DNA of 64,000 nucleotides, from assembly GCF_003149085.1 (NCBI RefSeq), contig NZ_QGDT01000004.1, positions 1 through 64,000 on the forward strand, written 5' to 3'. Position 1 is the stretch's first letter; each line of letters opens with the position of its first letter. Positions 35,221-45,700 of the stretch are shown one piece after another. A program made the translations under genes and the position numbers. The DNA comes from Dyadobacter jejuensis (GTDB lineage: Bacteria > Bacteroidota > Bacteroidia > Cytophagales > Spirosomataceae). The notes beneath the pieces are model-generated. The model was not told the DNA's origin and did not search any database. It saw only the letters and a list, made by a program, of their open reading frames with translations.

Positions 35221-36420
35221 ATGATGCATAGCGCTATGGAGTATACTACAGTTTTGGATAGGTTACAAACCTATGTGGTCAGTCTATTTGAGGGGGTCTC
35301 CCTGTCGCATCTAGAGTACCATAATCTCTCGCATACCCAGGCGGTGGTAGCCAGTGTGCATAAAATGGCTGTCAAATTTAATCTGAATGAAAGAGACACC
35401 TTTATCGTAAAGGCGGCGGCATGGTTTCATGATACGGGTTATGTGAATGGGGGAGTGGACGCTCACGAGGAAAGAGGGGCTCAATTGGCCACCGATTTCC
35501 TCCAGGGACACCAAGTAGACGCCCCCACCATCGATGATATAGCAGGATGTATTCTTGCGACAAAACTTCCACAGACACCGCAAAACCTGCTACAACAAAT
35601 CGTTTGCGATGCCGATTTGTACCATTTCGGCACCACCGATTTTTTTGATAATAATAAAAAGATGCGGAAGGAGGCCGAGTCGAGGTTAGGCCGGAAAATA
35701 TCCAAAACGGAGTGGAATGCCAGTACGATTCAATTATTGAACTCCCACTCTTTTAAAACGGATCTGTGTCAAAAATTGCTGGGTCAGCAAAAGTTGATAA
35801 ACTTGAATAAATTGAAGGAAAAAGAGACCAGCCTTCCTGTAGAACCTACAGCGGCCCCAAAGAAAAATAAGAAGGCCGACAAACCGGAAAGAGGGGTAGA
35901 GACCATGTTTAGGGTTACCTCTAGCAATCATCAACGCCTGAGTGATATGGCAGACAATAAGGCACATATCATGATCACCACCACCTCTATCATTATCTCG
36001 GTGTTGTTAGGCGTATTATTTCGGATGATAGAGGAGACCCCCCATCTGATTCTCCCTACTTCTATATTATTGGTAGTGTGTGTGATCACGATGGTGTTTT
36101 GTATTTTGGCCACCCGTCCCAAAATACCGGATGGTATCTTTACCCAGGAGTCTGTAGAGAACAAGGCGGTCAATTTATTGTTTTTTGGAAACTTCTATCG
36201 TATGCCCTACGATGCCTATTATAATGGGATGCAAGAGGTGATGAACGATAAGGAGTTCTTGTATGCCAACCTTATTAAAGACGTATATTCTCAGGGAGTT
36301 GTCCTTGGGCGAAAATACCGGTTGCTACGATTGGCTTATAATATTTTTATGTTTGGTATAGTTGTTTCCGTGATTTGTTTTGTTGTTGCCGCATATATGG
36401 CCCAGAGGTCCACGTTTTAG
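35221..36420 (+). CDS. HD-domain phosphohydrolase fused to a PycTM-type membrane domain
   Basis: A 399-residue protein. Residues of about 30-140 form an HD domain: YHNLSHT, AAWFHDTGY with the HD pair, AHEERG and VCDADLYHFG. A Lys-rich linker (about 195-225) leads to a Pycsar-effector-like PycTM domain starting near residue 228 (RVTSSNHQRLSDMADNKAHI), with two hydrophobic helices at about 247-300 and a third near 372-395. PycTM proteins in Pycsar defence respond to cyclic pyrimidine nucleotides. HD-PycTM fusions are common in Bacteroidota and their role is not settled. ATG directly follows the stop of the GAF gene. Confidence 0.85.
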   Translation: MMHSAMEYTTVLDRLQTYVVSLFEGVSLSHLEYHNLSHTQAVVASVHKMAVKFNLNERDTFIVKAAAWFHDTGYVNGGVDAHEERGAQLATDFLQGHQVDAPTIDDIAGCILATKLPQTPQNLLQQIVCDADLYHFGTTDFFDNNKKMRKEAESRLGRKISKTEWNASTIQLLNSHSFKTDLCQKLLGQQKLINLNKLKEKETSLPVEPTAAPKKNKKADKPERGVETMFRVTSSNHQRLSDMADNKAHIMITTTSIIISVLLGVLFRMIEETPHLILPTSILLVVCVITMVFCILATRPKIPDGIFTQESVENKAVNLLFFGNFYRMPYDAYYNGMQEVMNDKEFLYANLIKDVYSQGVVLGRKYRLLRLAYNIFMFGIVVSVICFVVAAYMAQRSTF

Positions 36421-36430
36421 TTTTAGCTTC

Positions 36431-37324
36431 ATGAATTATCCTCATATCTTGTTTGCCAAGCTACTCAATTTGGGAGTGGCGATCATCGCTCTTTCTGTTT
36501 GTATTTGTAGTTGCGGGGTGGGGCAAAGGCAGGCCAGCCAACCGATAAACCCTTACGACCTAGAGTCCCCTGCCAAGTCGCTATTACCGAATATCCTTAC
36601 TGAGATATCGGGAATAACCTTTTCAAGTGAGCATACCGATACCCTGCTGGCTGTCCAGGATGAGTTGGGATTGCTATTCCATGTTTCTCCTGAAGGGAGC
36701 CTTCTCGCACAAAGTGTCTTTGGTAAAAAGGGAGATTATGAAGGGGTAGCCCTATTGAACCACCGTATTTTCGTGCTACGCTCGGATGGTACTATCTTTT
36801 TATTAGGGGTGCCAAGGGGCAAGCCCTCTTCGACAGAAATTATTGAAGGGCTCCTCCCTAAGGGAGAGTACGAAGGAATTTGTGGAGATAGTCTGACGAA
36901 TACACTTACTGTTTTATGTAAAAACTGCAAGGTCGATAAGGGGGCGGAACAGGTGACGGCCTATACCATACCCGTAGATTTTTCTGATGGGATCGTTCAG
37001 ATTTCCCAGCCCATTTCCCAGAAGATAGACCTCCACGTTCCGGCTTCTGAGAAGCGGTGGTTTAATAAACCTTTTCAGCCATCGGCCATCGCACGGCATC
37101 CCGTTTCGGGGGAGTGGTATATGGTGTCATCCATCAATTTGTCGCTGGTTGTGGCCGACTCAAATTGGATCATACGGCAGGTATATCCGCTCAAAAGGTC
37201 TGTTTTTAACCAGCCCGAAGGCCTTGCATTCGATAAGGTTGGCAACCTATATATCTCTAATGAGGGGGATAAGAAGAGGAAAGGGAATATACTGATGTTT
37301 GAGCAAAATAACATGGAGCAATAA
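36431..37324 (+). CDS. SdiA-regulated-family lipoprotein (beta-propeller)
   Basis: The frame extends to a TTG at 36380 inside the previous gene; ATG 36431 gives a lipoprotein signal with lipobox ICSC and is chosen. ITEISGITFSSEHTDTLLAV-type opening, KGDYEGVALLNHRIFVLRSD, KGEYEGICGD and QPEGLAFDKVGNLYISNEGD mark the SdiA-regulated (YjiK-like) propeller family, which is exported and of uncertain function. It is 10 bases after the HD-PycTM gene, so probably co-transcribed, and 74 bases before the phosphoesterase gene. Confidence 0.83.
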   Translation: MNYPHILFAKLLNLGVAIIALSVCICSCGVGQRQASQPINPYDLESPAKSLLPNILTEISGITFSSEHTDTLLAVQDELGLLFHVSPEGSLLAQSVFGKKGDYEGVALLNHRIFVLRSDGTIFLLGVPRGKPSSTEIIEGLLPKGEYEGICGDSLTNTLTVLCKNCKVDKGAEQVTAYTIPVDFSDGIVQISQPISQKIDLHVPASEKRWFNKPFQPSAIARHPVSGEWYMVSSINLSLVVADSNWIIRQVYPLKRSVFNQPEGLAFDKVGNLYISNEGDKKRKGNILMFEQNNMEQ

Positions 37325-37398
37325 CCTATGGGTTGTGGTGTAGCGTAGACCGAAAAAGGCGGACTGACCGTTAAACCCCTCCTGATTTTTGAATAGTT

Positions 37399-40300
37399 AT
37401 GAAAAATAATAGTTTAAAGAAAAAGAATCCTTTTGTACGTTGCATGTACTGGCTATTGGTAGCCAGCGGATTGTCGGCCTGTGCAGGGTATAAAACGCAA
37501 TATTCTCCATTAGGTAGTCAATGGGCCGAAGAACAGCCCGATTCGAGTACCATCACCCATACCATGTATCTGATTGGCGATGCCGGTAACGACTCACCAG
37601 ACGACCAAGCCCCCGTGCTGACCTATCTGAAAGGTAAGCTTGCAACGGAGTCTGCCAATAGTTCTATTCTCTTTTTGGGCGACAATATTTACCCAAGCGG
37701 GATGCCCCCTGAAGAAGATTCTCTGAACCGTTCTATTGCAGAGTACCGATTAACCTCTCAGCTCGAAATACTGGATGAGTTTAAGGGGCGTCCGGTTTTT
37801 ATACCTGGCAACCACGACTGGCGTGGATGGGGAGGGAAGGGGCTGGCCCGACAACAGAAGTTCGTTCAGAAATATATTAACAAGCATAGAGGGGTCAAAG
37901 ACAAAGACGACTATGAGGATTATTTCCTGCCTTTGGATGGTTGTTCGGGGCCAGAGGTGATAGAACTCAATGACGATGTGGTGGTCGTTGTGGTCGATTC
38001 CCAATGGTGGCTAATGGACTGGGATAAGGAGCCCAAAATGAACGACGGTTGTGAAATAAAAAATAGGGAGCATTTTAAGTTTGTCTTTGAGAATGTGATC
38101 CGCAAGTATCGTTCAAAAAAAGTGGTGATCGCCATGCACCACCCGCCCTATACCTACGGCCCCCATGGTGGCCGATTTACCTGGAAGCAACACCTATTCC
38201 CACTCACCGAAATGAAACCCAACTTGTATATCCCCCTTCCGGGGTTGGGTTCCTTGAGTGCCCTGTTTCGAGGTACCATAGGATCGAGGCAAGATATGGC
38301 CAATAAGCGCTATAAGGATCTGCGTAGAGCACTTTTTGCGGGAGCCAATAAGAATGGTAGCTTTATATTTGCCAGTGGTCATGAACATGGGTTGCAGTTT
38401 ATTCAGGACGAAAATCATAGCTTTATAGTCAGTGGGAGCGGGTCGAAGAAGAGTCCCGTAGGAATGGGCAAAGGCTCTCAGTTTGCCTCTACTGAGCCGG
38501 GCTTTAGCACCATTCAATATTATGAGAATGGACAAGTATGGACCAACTTTTATGCCGTTTCTCCCGACGGATTACAAGCGAAGGTTATTTTCAGGAAAAG
38601 GCTCAAAGATAAGGTGCAGCCGGAGCCAGAAATGGGACTCAATGCCCCAGCTGTTCCCGCTTTAGCCAAGGATAGCGTCGATCACTTCGTGACCATGCAT
38701 CAGGCAGCTAAAACAGGGGGGCTTCATGGCTTTCTCTTTGGGGAACACCACCGCAACCTCTACCAACAGCCATATACCTTTCGAGTGATGGACCTTTCCC
38801 AGGAAAGGGGGGGACTTACCCCCGTCAAACTGGGGGGAGGTAACCAGACCAACTCGCTCAGGCTCGAGGCGGCCGATGGCAAAGAATATGTGTTGCGAGG
38901 ATTGGCCAAAGACGTTTCCCGTTTTATTCCCTTTCCTTTCAACAAGATGACGGCCGCCAAATATGTGGTAGAAGATAATTTCCTTTCTACCAACCCATTT
39001 GCCCCTTTGTCTATGCCGGTCCTGGCCGACGCCATAGAAGTATATCATACCAATCCACAGCTGGTTTTCGTTCCGGAACAGCCCGCCTTGTCCGACTATA
39101 ATGGTATTGTAGGGGGTACCATGAATTTGTATGAGGAAAGACCCAAGGGAAAGCACTGGAAGGATGCCGCATTTTTTGGTAACCCCCACAAAATCGTAGG
39201 AACTGCCGATGTGGTGGAGGAGATCCTAGACGACCCCGATAGCCGGGTCGATGAAGCATGGATGTTGCGAACGAGGATGCTGGATTTTTTGGTAGGGGAC
39301 TGGGACCGGCACGATGACCAATGGGCCTGGGCTTCCATCGATCAGTCAAAAGGTAGAACCTTGTTCAGGCCTATCCCCAAAGACAGGGATCAGGCCTTTT
39401 CTTTGTACGATGGGCTCGTGACCGGCCTCGCTAGGTTTACTCAGCCTTTTTTGAGGCAACTACAAAGCTTTGGCCCGGAAGTTAAAAATGTAAAATGGAG
39501 TACCTGGAGTGCCAGGCTGGTGGACCGTACCTTCCTCAATGGCCTTTCATGGGCCGAATGGCAACAGCAGGCGTTTTTTATTCAGGCGAAGCTCACCGAC
39601 GAGGTGATCGACTCCGCGTTTGATTCGTGGCCCCCTGAGGCACGACGCCTGGCTAGCCCAGCCATCGCTCAAAATATCAAGTCGCGTCGGGATCGGTTAA
39701 TGGACATCGCCCGGCAGCACTATGCTATCGTTAGCGAGTCGGTGGATGTAATTGGGACCAATAAAGAGGAATATTTTGAAGTAGATCGTATCAACGACCA
39801 ACAGTTGAGGGTGAGGATTTACGATCTGTCGAAGAAAGGGAAATTAAAAAATAAAAGATACGATAGGACCTTCGATCAGGATATTACCCGATCGGTGCAG
39901 ATCTATGGGGTCGGTGATGACGATACCTTCGTATTGCTCGGAGAAGGAACCCCTTCTATAAAAGTTCGTTGGATTGGAGGATTGGGTAAGGATCGCTTTA
40001 TCGATGAAACTAAGGACTCCCCAATCGGCAAAAAGATATGGGTATATGACGATCTGAGGAATAATAAATTTCAAAAGAGCCCCCACTTTAAGGACTTACG
40101 GACGAGTCAATATCGGTATAACATTTACGATCGGCGCAGTGCCGACAGTAATTACGATATTTTGATGCCCATTCCAGTCGTTGGTTATAACCCCGACGAC
40201 GGCCTGCTACTGGGTGGTGGCCTGAGCTATACCCGATATGGGTTTAAAAAAGCACCTTATGCTTCATTTCAGAAGGCTAGCCTACGTTATGCTTTCGGTA

Positions 40301-41208
40301 CCAAATCTATTATACTCGACTACACCGGGGACTTTCTGAATACTTTCGGCCAGTGGGATTTTTATCTGGATGGACATCTCCATGGCCCTAGCTATGCCTT
40401 TAATTATGCAGGACTAGGCAATGCCTCCGTTCGTTTGCCCAAGCAGGCCAATTTTTATAGGGTACGGCAGCGAGGTGTAGCCTTGTTTCCGGCCATTAAG
40501 AAAAGATTGGGGAGTAGTGATGGGTTCTTTGCGATAGGTCCTTTTGCTGAGGCTAACAAAATAGAACAAACAGCAGGTCGCTTTATTACTTCTGGTAAGA
40601 ACCAACTGGATGGTCAGATTTTCGATACCCAATATTTTGCAGGGGCCCGCGCGCTGCTCGATTACAAGAGTGTAGATAGTTATTCTATGCCTCATTCGGG
40701 AATACGGTTCAAAACGAGCCTAGACTGGACCCACGACCTACGCAATCAACGTCAATTTGCCGCTCTTAAGTCCCAGTTGGTGATTTATAAGGCGCTAGAT
40801 ACCAAAGAAAACTTCATACTTGCCACCAGGCTAGGTACCAACGTCAATTTTGGTAAAGGGTATACCTTCTTTCAGATGCCGACCCTCGGCGCCCGGCAAG
40901 GGCTACGAGGCTATAGGGCCGAAAGGTTTTATGGTAAAAGTAGCTATTGGCAGGAAACTGACCTTCGGGTTCGTCTCAATAGCAATTACAATCCAACCCT
41001 ACCTCTCACCTATGGCCTGTTTGGTAGTTTCGATTATGGCCGGGTATGGATGGAACAGGATCGTTTAGAAAATTGGCATTACAGCTATGGCGGAGGGGTA
41101 TGGTTCGCTCCAGTAGATTTGCTGACCCTGGCGGTAGGGGCCTTTATCCCGAGAGAAAAGGCTGAAGAGAGTCCAAGGATTTTATTTCAGATGGGCTTTT
41201 GGTTTTAA
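37399..41208 (+). CDS. Giant lipoprotein: metallophosphoesterase, kinase-like middle region and outer-membrane barrel
   Basis: A 1269-residue protein with lipobox LSAC (about Cys28). Residues of about 55-400 are a calcineurin-like phosphoesterase with the full metal set (YLIGDAGND, FLGDNIYP, PGNHDW, AMHHPP, SGHEHG). Residues of about 480-790 contain YVLRGLAKD, LVGDWDRHDDQWAW (Asp634, Asp636, His638) and PIPKDRDQAF (Asp662, Asp664), which recall the catalytic and metal loops of HipA/CotH/Fam20-type kinases; this is my inference. From about 920 to the end is a beta barrel like Omp85/surface-antigen proteins (GARQGLRGYRAERF), ending in aromatic FQMGFWF. Three activities in one surface chain is unusual. 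Confidence 0.8.
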   Translation: MKNNSLKKKNPFVRCMYWLLVASGLSACAGYKTQYSPLGSQWAEEQPDSSTITHTMYLIGDAGNDSPDDQAPVLTYLKGKLATESANSSILFLGDNIYPSGMPPEEDSLNRSIAEYRLTSQLEILDEFKGRPVFIPGNHDWRGWGGKGLARQQKFVQKYINKHRGVKDKDDYEDYFLPLDGCSGPEVIELNDDVVVVVVDSQWWLMDWDKEPKMNDGCEIKNREHFKFVFENVIRKYRSKKVVIAMHHPPYTYGPHGGRFTWKQHLFPLTEMKPNLYIPLPGLGSLSALFRGTIGSRQDMANKRYKDLRRALFAGANKNGSFIFASGHEHGLQFIQDENHSFIVSGSGSKKSPVGMGKGSQFASTEPGFSTIQYYENGQVWTNFYAVSPDGLQAKVIFRKRLKDKVQPEPEMGLNAPAVPALAKDSVDHFVTMHQAAKTGGLHGFLFGEHHRNLYQQPYTFRVMDLSQERGGLTPVKLGGGNQTNSLRLEAADGKEYVLRGLAKDVSRFIPFPFNKMTAAKYVVEDNFLSTNPFAPLSMPVLADAIEVYHTNPQLVFVPEQPALSDYNGIVGGTMNLYEERPKGKHWKDAAFFGNPHKIVGTADVVEEILDDPDSRVDEAWMLRTRMLDFLVGDWDRHDDQWAWASIDQSKGRTLFRPIPKDRDQAFSLYDGLVTGLARFTQPFLRQLQSFGPEVKNVKWSTWSARLVDRTFLNGLSWAEWQQQAFFIQAKLTDEVIDSAFDSWPPEARRLASPAIAQNIKSRRDRLMDIARQHYAIVSESVDVIGTNKEEYFEVDRINDQQLRVRIYDLSKKGKLKNKRYDRTFDQDITRSVQIYGVGDDDTFVLLGEGTPSIKVRWIGGLGKDRFIDETKDSPIGKKIWVYDDLRNNKFQKSPHFKDLRTSQYRYNIYDRRSADSNYDILMPIPVVGYNPDDGLLLGGGLSYTRYGFKKAPYASFQKASLRYAFGTKSIILDYTGDFLNTFGQWDFYLDGHLHGPSYAFNYAGLGNASVRLPKQANFYRVRQRGVALFPAIKKRLGSSDGFFAIGPFAEANKIEQTAGRFITSGKNQLDGQIFDTQYFAGARALLDYKSVDSYSMPHSGIRFKTSLDWTHDLRNQRQFAALKSQLVIYKALDTKENFILATRLGTNVNFGKGYTFFQMPTLGARQGLRGYRAERFYGKSSYWQETDLRVRLNSNYNPTLPLTYGLFGSFDYGRVWMEQDRLENWHYSYGGGVWFAPVDLLTLAVGAFIPREKAEESPRILFQMGFWF

Positions 41209-41520
41209 TAGCCTCTGGGCTGAGGTATAAGCTTGGTAAGCCATAATGCCCAAAAAACCCAAGTCCGGCGACTCCCCCTTTTTTAGCTAGTGCCACCCGT
41301 TGACACGAACGGGTGGGTAGTCCATGGCCTAGGTAATTGCTCTTAATTCGATCGGCACTATTTGCGAATTAATCGCTTACCTGTCACTTGTTTATCTCCA
41401 CAAAACTGGACACGCCTCCGTTGGCCGTATCAACAATTTTTGTCTTTTTTAGGTTATGATTTAGCCGTTTTCTCCTTCTTATAGTACTGATCTACTACTT
41501 GACATATCCCAACCCGATAT
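41209..41520. other. Intergenic region with a terminator-like hairpin
   Basis: No gene seen in 312 bases. CCACCCGTT (41293-41301) pairs perfectly with AACGGGTGG (41308-41316) around a 6-base loop 85 bases after the phosphoesterase gene. It lacks a T-tract but may end that transcript. No clear TAnnTTTG promoter before the SGNH gene was found. Confidence 0.45.
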
Positions 41521-42729
41521 ATGAAACACCCATGCTTTTCCAAATACCTGCGCTTAGGGACTTATTTACTGGTGCTGATACCACTGTTTACCAGTGCGCA
41601 AACTAGGGATTTTGTACTTAAAGATGGTGATCGGGTCGTGTTTGTAGGAAATGGGTTATTCGAAAATGACTTGCAATTTGGCTATTTGGAGTTTGCACTC
41701 ACCACGCGCTTCCCCACCAGGAATATCGTTTACCGAAATCTAGGATGGTCTGGCGATGATGTATTTGGGGCTTCCAGAAGTTATTATACCAATCCACCTA
41801 CCCCTTATCAGTTACTGATTGAGCAGATCACCCAAGCGCAGCCAACGGTGGTATTTGTAGGTTATGGTGCAGCGGAGGCTCAGGAAGGCCAGGCAGGCGT
41901 CGCCAAGTTCAAAGCGGGGTATAACCAATTATTGGATGTCATCGATCAATTAGGAGCACAGGCTATCTTGCTATCGCCCATTCCAGTTTTAACTGCCGAT
42001 GCTGAACAACGCAATCGTGATTTGCAGCTATATGGTAACCTGATCGCCACAGTGGCCAAAGAGCGTAATAAGCGATTTATTGATCTATTCGATCCTATTC
42101 TCAAATACGATACGTACCAGCTGTTGATGGACGACGGCTATCAATTGAATGAAGCCGGTTATTACTTTTTAAGTCAAGTCGTTGAAACTGGGCTTGGCTT
42201 TCCGGACAGGCGACGGGCCATTCAGGTGAAGTATTCCAAAAATGGAAGCAGCGTTTCGGCGCCTGCAGAGGTGCTCGCTTCCGTAACCGACCATGCGCTC
42301 ATGGCTTTTAGAATAAACGACCCATTATTGCCCTTCCCCCTACCTGCCAAGCATCCAGAATTGTTTGAGGACCGAAATTCTATGACCATTACCGGACTAA
42401 AGAAAGGCTTTTATAAGCTCGTCGATGGGAATAAATTGATACAGTCGGGTTCTAAGAAGGCCTGGGCGCAAGGTCTACCTGTTACTCAAGGCAGTTCTTT
42501 TGACCAGTCCAATCGATTGATAAAATTGATTATGAAAAAGAATGAATTGTTTTTTTACCAATATCGGCCCTTGAACCGTACCTATATTGTCGGATTTCGG
42601 TCCTATGAGCAAGGTAAGCATACCCAGGAGCTGGACGAAATGAATGTTACGATCAAATGGCTGGAAACACAAATTATGCTCAATAGCCAGCCCAAGCCTG
42701 CCATTTACGAGTTGCGTGCAGCAGAATAA
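41521..42729 (+). CDS. SGNH/GDSL-family hydrolase, exported
   Basis: A 402-residue protein with a signal peptide ending at TSAQT. DGDRVVFVGNGLFEND stands where GDS(L) normally lies, so the nucleophile Ser seems replaced by Gly-Asn. RNLGWSGDDVFG supplies the block II Gly, VFVGYGAAEAQEG occupies the block III (GxND) position with no obvious Asn, and DDGYQLNEAGYYFLSQV has Asn where the block V DxxH His is expected. Such variants are usual in this group, which sits beside PVC-type dehydrogenase genes, as here (62 bases). Whether it is catalytic is unclear. Periplasmic or outer-membrane associated. Confidence 0.75.
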   Translation: MKHPCFSKYLRLGTYLLVLIPLFTSAQTRDFVLKDGDRVVFVGNGLFENDLQFGYLEFALTTRFPTRNIVYRNLGWSGDDVFGASRSYYTNPPTPYQLLIEQITQAQPTVVFVGYGAAEAQEGQAGVAKFKAGYNQLLDVIDQLGAQAILLSPIPVLTADAEQRNRDLQLYGNLIATVAKERNKRFIDLFDPILKYDTYQLLMDDGYQLNEAGYYFLSQVVETGLGFPDRRRAIQVKYSKNGSSVSAPAEVLASVTDHALMAFRINDPLLPFPLPAKHPELFEDRNSMTITGLKKGFYKLVDGNKLIQSGSKKAWAQGLPVTQGSSFDQSNRLIKLIMKKNELFFYQYRPLNRTYIVGFRSYEQGKHTQELDEMNVTIKWLETQIMLNSQPKPAIYELRAAE

Positions 42730-42791
42730 GTACGTCTTAGCTAACTGTCGCTCCAGATTCAATAATACACGAAATTATTAAAGTATATCCA

Positions 42792-45700
42792 ATGAAATCG
42801 ATTCCAACTTGTCATAAGCTGTTGTGGAGTATGGCCCTATTGCCATTTTTACTTTTCATGACCTCCTCCGCAGAAATTACCGAGCGGAATAATGATCCCG
42901 ATCCACAACGGGAATTGGAATCGTTTCGAGTGGCCGAAGGCATGGAGGTTACCCTCTTTGCCTCAGAACCCATGGTAACCAAGCCCATTCAGATGAACTG
43001 GGATGCCGATGGCCGACTCTGGGTGGTGAGCAGCACGGCCTATCCAAACCTGAAAACAGGAGAGGAAGCCAACGACAAGATTTACGTTTTGGAAGATACC
43101 GATAACGATGGTAAAGCGGACAAATCCACCATTTTTGCGGAAGGACTACTCACCCCCACGGGTATATTGCCGGGTGATGGAGGGGTATATGTAGCTAATT
43201 CTACTGAAATTCTGTTTTTGAAAGATACCGATGGCGATGGAAAGGCTGACTTTAAAAAGCGGATACTGAATGGATTTGGCGTGGCCGATGTACATCATCT
43301 GATCCATACTTTTCGCTGGGGACCCGAGGGACTTTTATACTTCAATCAATCCATTTATACGTATAGCCATGTAGAGACGCCATTTGGAGTAATACGTTTG
43401 GAAGGTGGCGGCGTATGGCAACTGGATCCCAAAACACTGAAATTGGATATCTATGCGAGGGGTTTGATTAACCCTTGGGGTTTGCGTTTTGATGATTGGG
43501 GACAATCGTTTTTGACGGATGGAGCCGGTGGACAAGGTATAAACTATGCCTTCCCTGGTGCCACATTTGTAACTGCCCCCGGAGCCGAGAGAACGATACG
43601 CGGGCTCAATCCGGGCCAGCCCAAGCATAGCGGCTTAGAAATTGTTTCCAGCAGACATTTGCCTGACTCCTGGCAGGGCACTTTATTGGCCAATGATTTC
43701 AGAGCCAATAGGATTAACCGCTTTGTATTGGAAGAGCAAGGAAGTGGTTACGCTTCCCGCCAGGTGGATGATGTAATGTGGACGGATGATGTCGCTTTTC
43801 GCCCGGTTGATATCAATGTGGGGCCCGATGGTGCTATATATGTGGCCGATTGGTATAACCCGATCATTCAGCATGGAGAGGTGGATTTTAATGACCCCCG
43901 CCGCGACCAGAAGCATGGTAGGATCTGGAGAATTACGGCCAAAAAACGGCCCCTGTTACAAAAAGTAGCCCTTTCGAAAGCACCTGTAACAGCCTTATTG
44001 GACGCATTGAAATCCCCGGAAGAACTCACCCGTGCAAATGCCCGTCAGGTACTCAAAGAACGTGGACCAAAACTGGTACTGCCAGCCTTGGAGAAGTGGG
44101 TAGCCGATTTGGATAAAAATGATCATTCCTATGCACAACGAAAATTGGAAGCATTATGGGTGTACCAAGCGCTAAAAACGGTAAATGAACCGCTCCTATT
44201 GGAATTGCTGAATTCCCAAAATCACCATGCTCGTGCTGCTGCCCTGCGTGCATTGGGGTTTTGGTACGACAATATAAAAAATACAGCGGAGTTATTGTCA
44301 AAAGCGAGCAAAGACGTTCATCCACAGGTTCGCTTAGAAGCTGTAATTGCCTTAGGTAAGCTAAATACGGTTGACGCTGCCAAAACAGCACTTGCTGTTT
44401 TGGATTTTCAGATGGACGAATTTTTGGATTTCGCCCTCTGGCAAACCATGCAAGAGCTGGCACCCGTTTGGACGAAGCGAATTACCGCCGAACCTGGGTT
44501 TTTTGGTGATACTAAAAAAACGGTCTTTGCACTTAAATCGGTCAATTCGGCCAGTGCAGTTGCACAATTAATGAGCCTGTACCAAAAAAATGAAATTCCA
44601 GAACCCTATGAAAGTGATGTGTTAAACTCCATTGCACGAAACGGAACGGGGCGGGATTTGGATTTGCTGTTAGAGATAGCTACAAAAAAATCGGGTACCA
44701 GCACTGGTCAGCAATTGGCCGCCCTGGAAGATGCCTACACCCGACGCAAGGAAAAACCAACCAATGATTTGGTGAGGATTATGCCATTTACCACCAGCGG
44801 GGATCCTAAAGTGGCCCAAAGTGCGATTAGACTGGCAGGGTATTGGAAGCTTGAAAATCAGTTAGATGCTATTTTAAAATTAACCAATAGTGGTGACGTT
44901 GGGGTTCAGAAGGCCGCACTTTTTTCAGCTGCTTTGATGAATCCGCAGAAAGCACAAAGCCAATTCTCTGAAATTCTTGATGGGAAATATCCAGATGCAT
45001 TGAAGTTATTGGTTGCTGGTCAAATGACCTCCATCCATGTTACGGCTGCTGCGGATAGGACCGTCAAATTATTGAATGAGCTACCCGCAAACGTCGATAT
45101 TTCAGAGGTACTCCAAGCGTTTTTTAGAACCAAAGGTGGTATAGCTGCCCTTGGACAAGCCATTGCCACTACCAAAATCCCTCAACCGATGGCGATGTTC
45201 GCCAGGAAAGAGGTGCAACAGAAAGTACGGGGCAACCGCCAAACCGATGAAGACGTAGTCCAGTTAAAGAAGGCTTTGGAGCAATCGGGCGGTAGTTTGC
45301 CAGTAGAACGTATGCCTCAGGAATTAAGTGATTCGGAAATTGCCAAAATTGCCGGTGAAGCAAAAACAACTGCAGATCCAGTAAAAGGAGAGCTTTTATT
45401 CCGACAAACGAACTGTTATACCTGCCATGCCCTGGGTGGTGCCGGCGGATTAATCGGCCCTGACCTGAGTAGCCTGGGCACTAGTTCGCCTGCCGAAACC
45501 ATTATTAAATCTATCCTTTACCCGGCTGTTTCTATCAAAGAGGGTTACGAGTTACAGCGCATCGTAAAAACGGATGGTAGTGAGTTGATGGGCTATTTGG
45601 TGAGTAGTGGAAATACTGAAATTGTGATGCGTGATGTGACGGGAATGGAACAAAATGTGGCCAAAAACCAAATTTCAAAAATAGAAAAAATACCCGGTTC

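Noticed and set aside
35481-36173. Several minus ORFs within the HD-PycTM gene
   Set aside because: Antisense shadows; the plus-strand frame carries the conserved motifs.
42777-42785. ATTAAAGTA just before the PVC-type gene
   Set aside because: Resembles the second half-site only, no first half at 18 bases, and it is 7 bases from the ATG.
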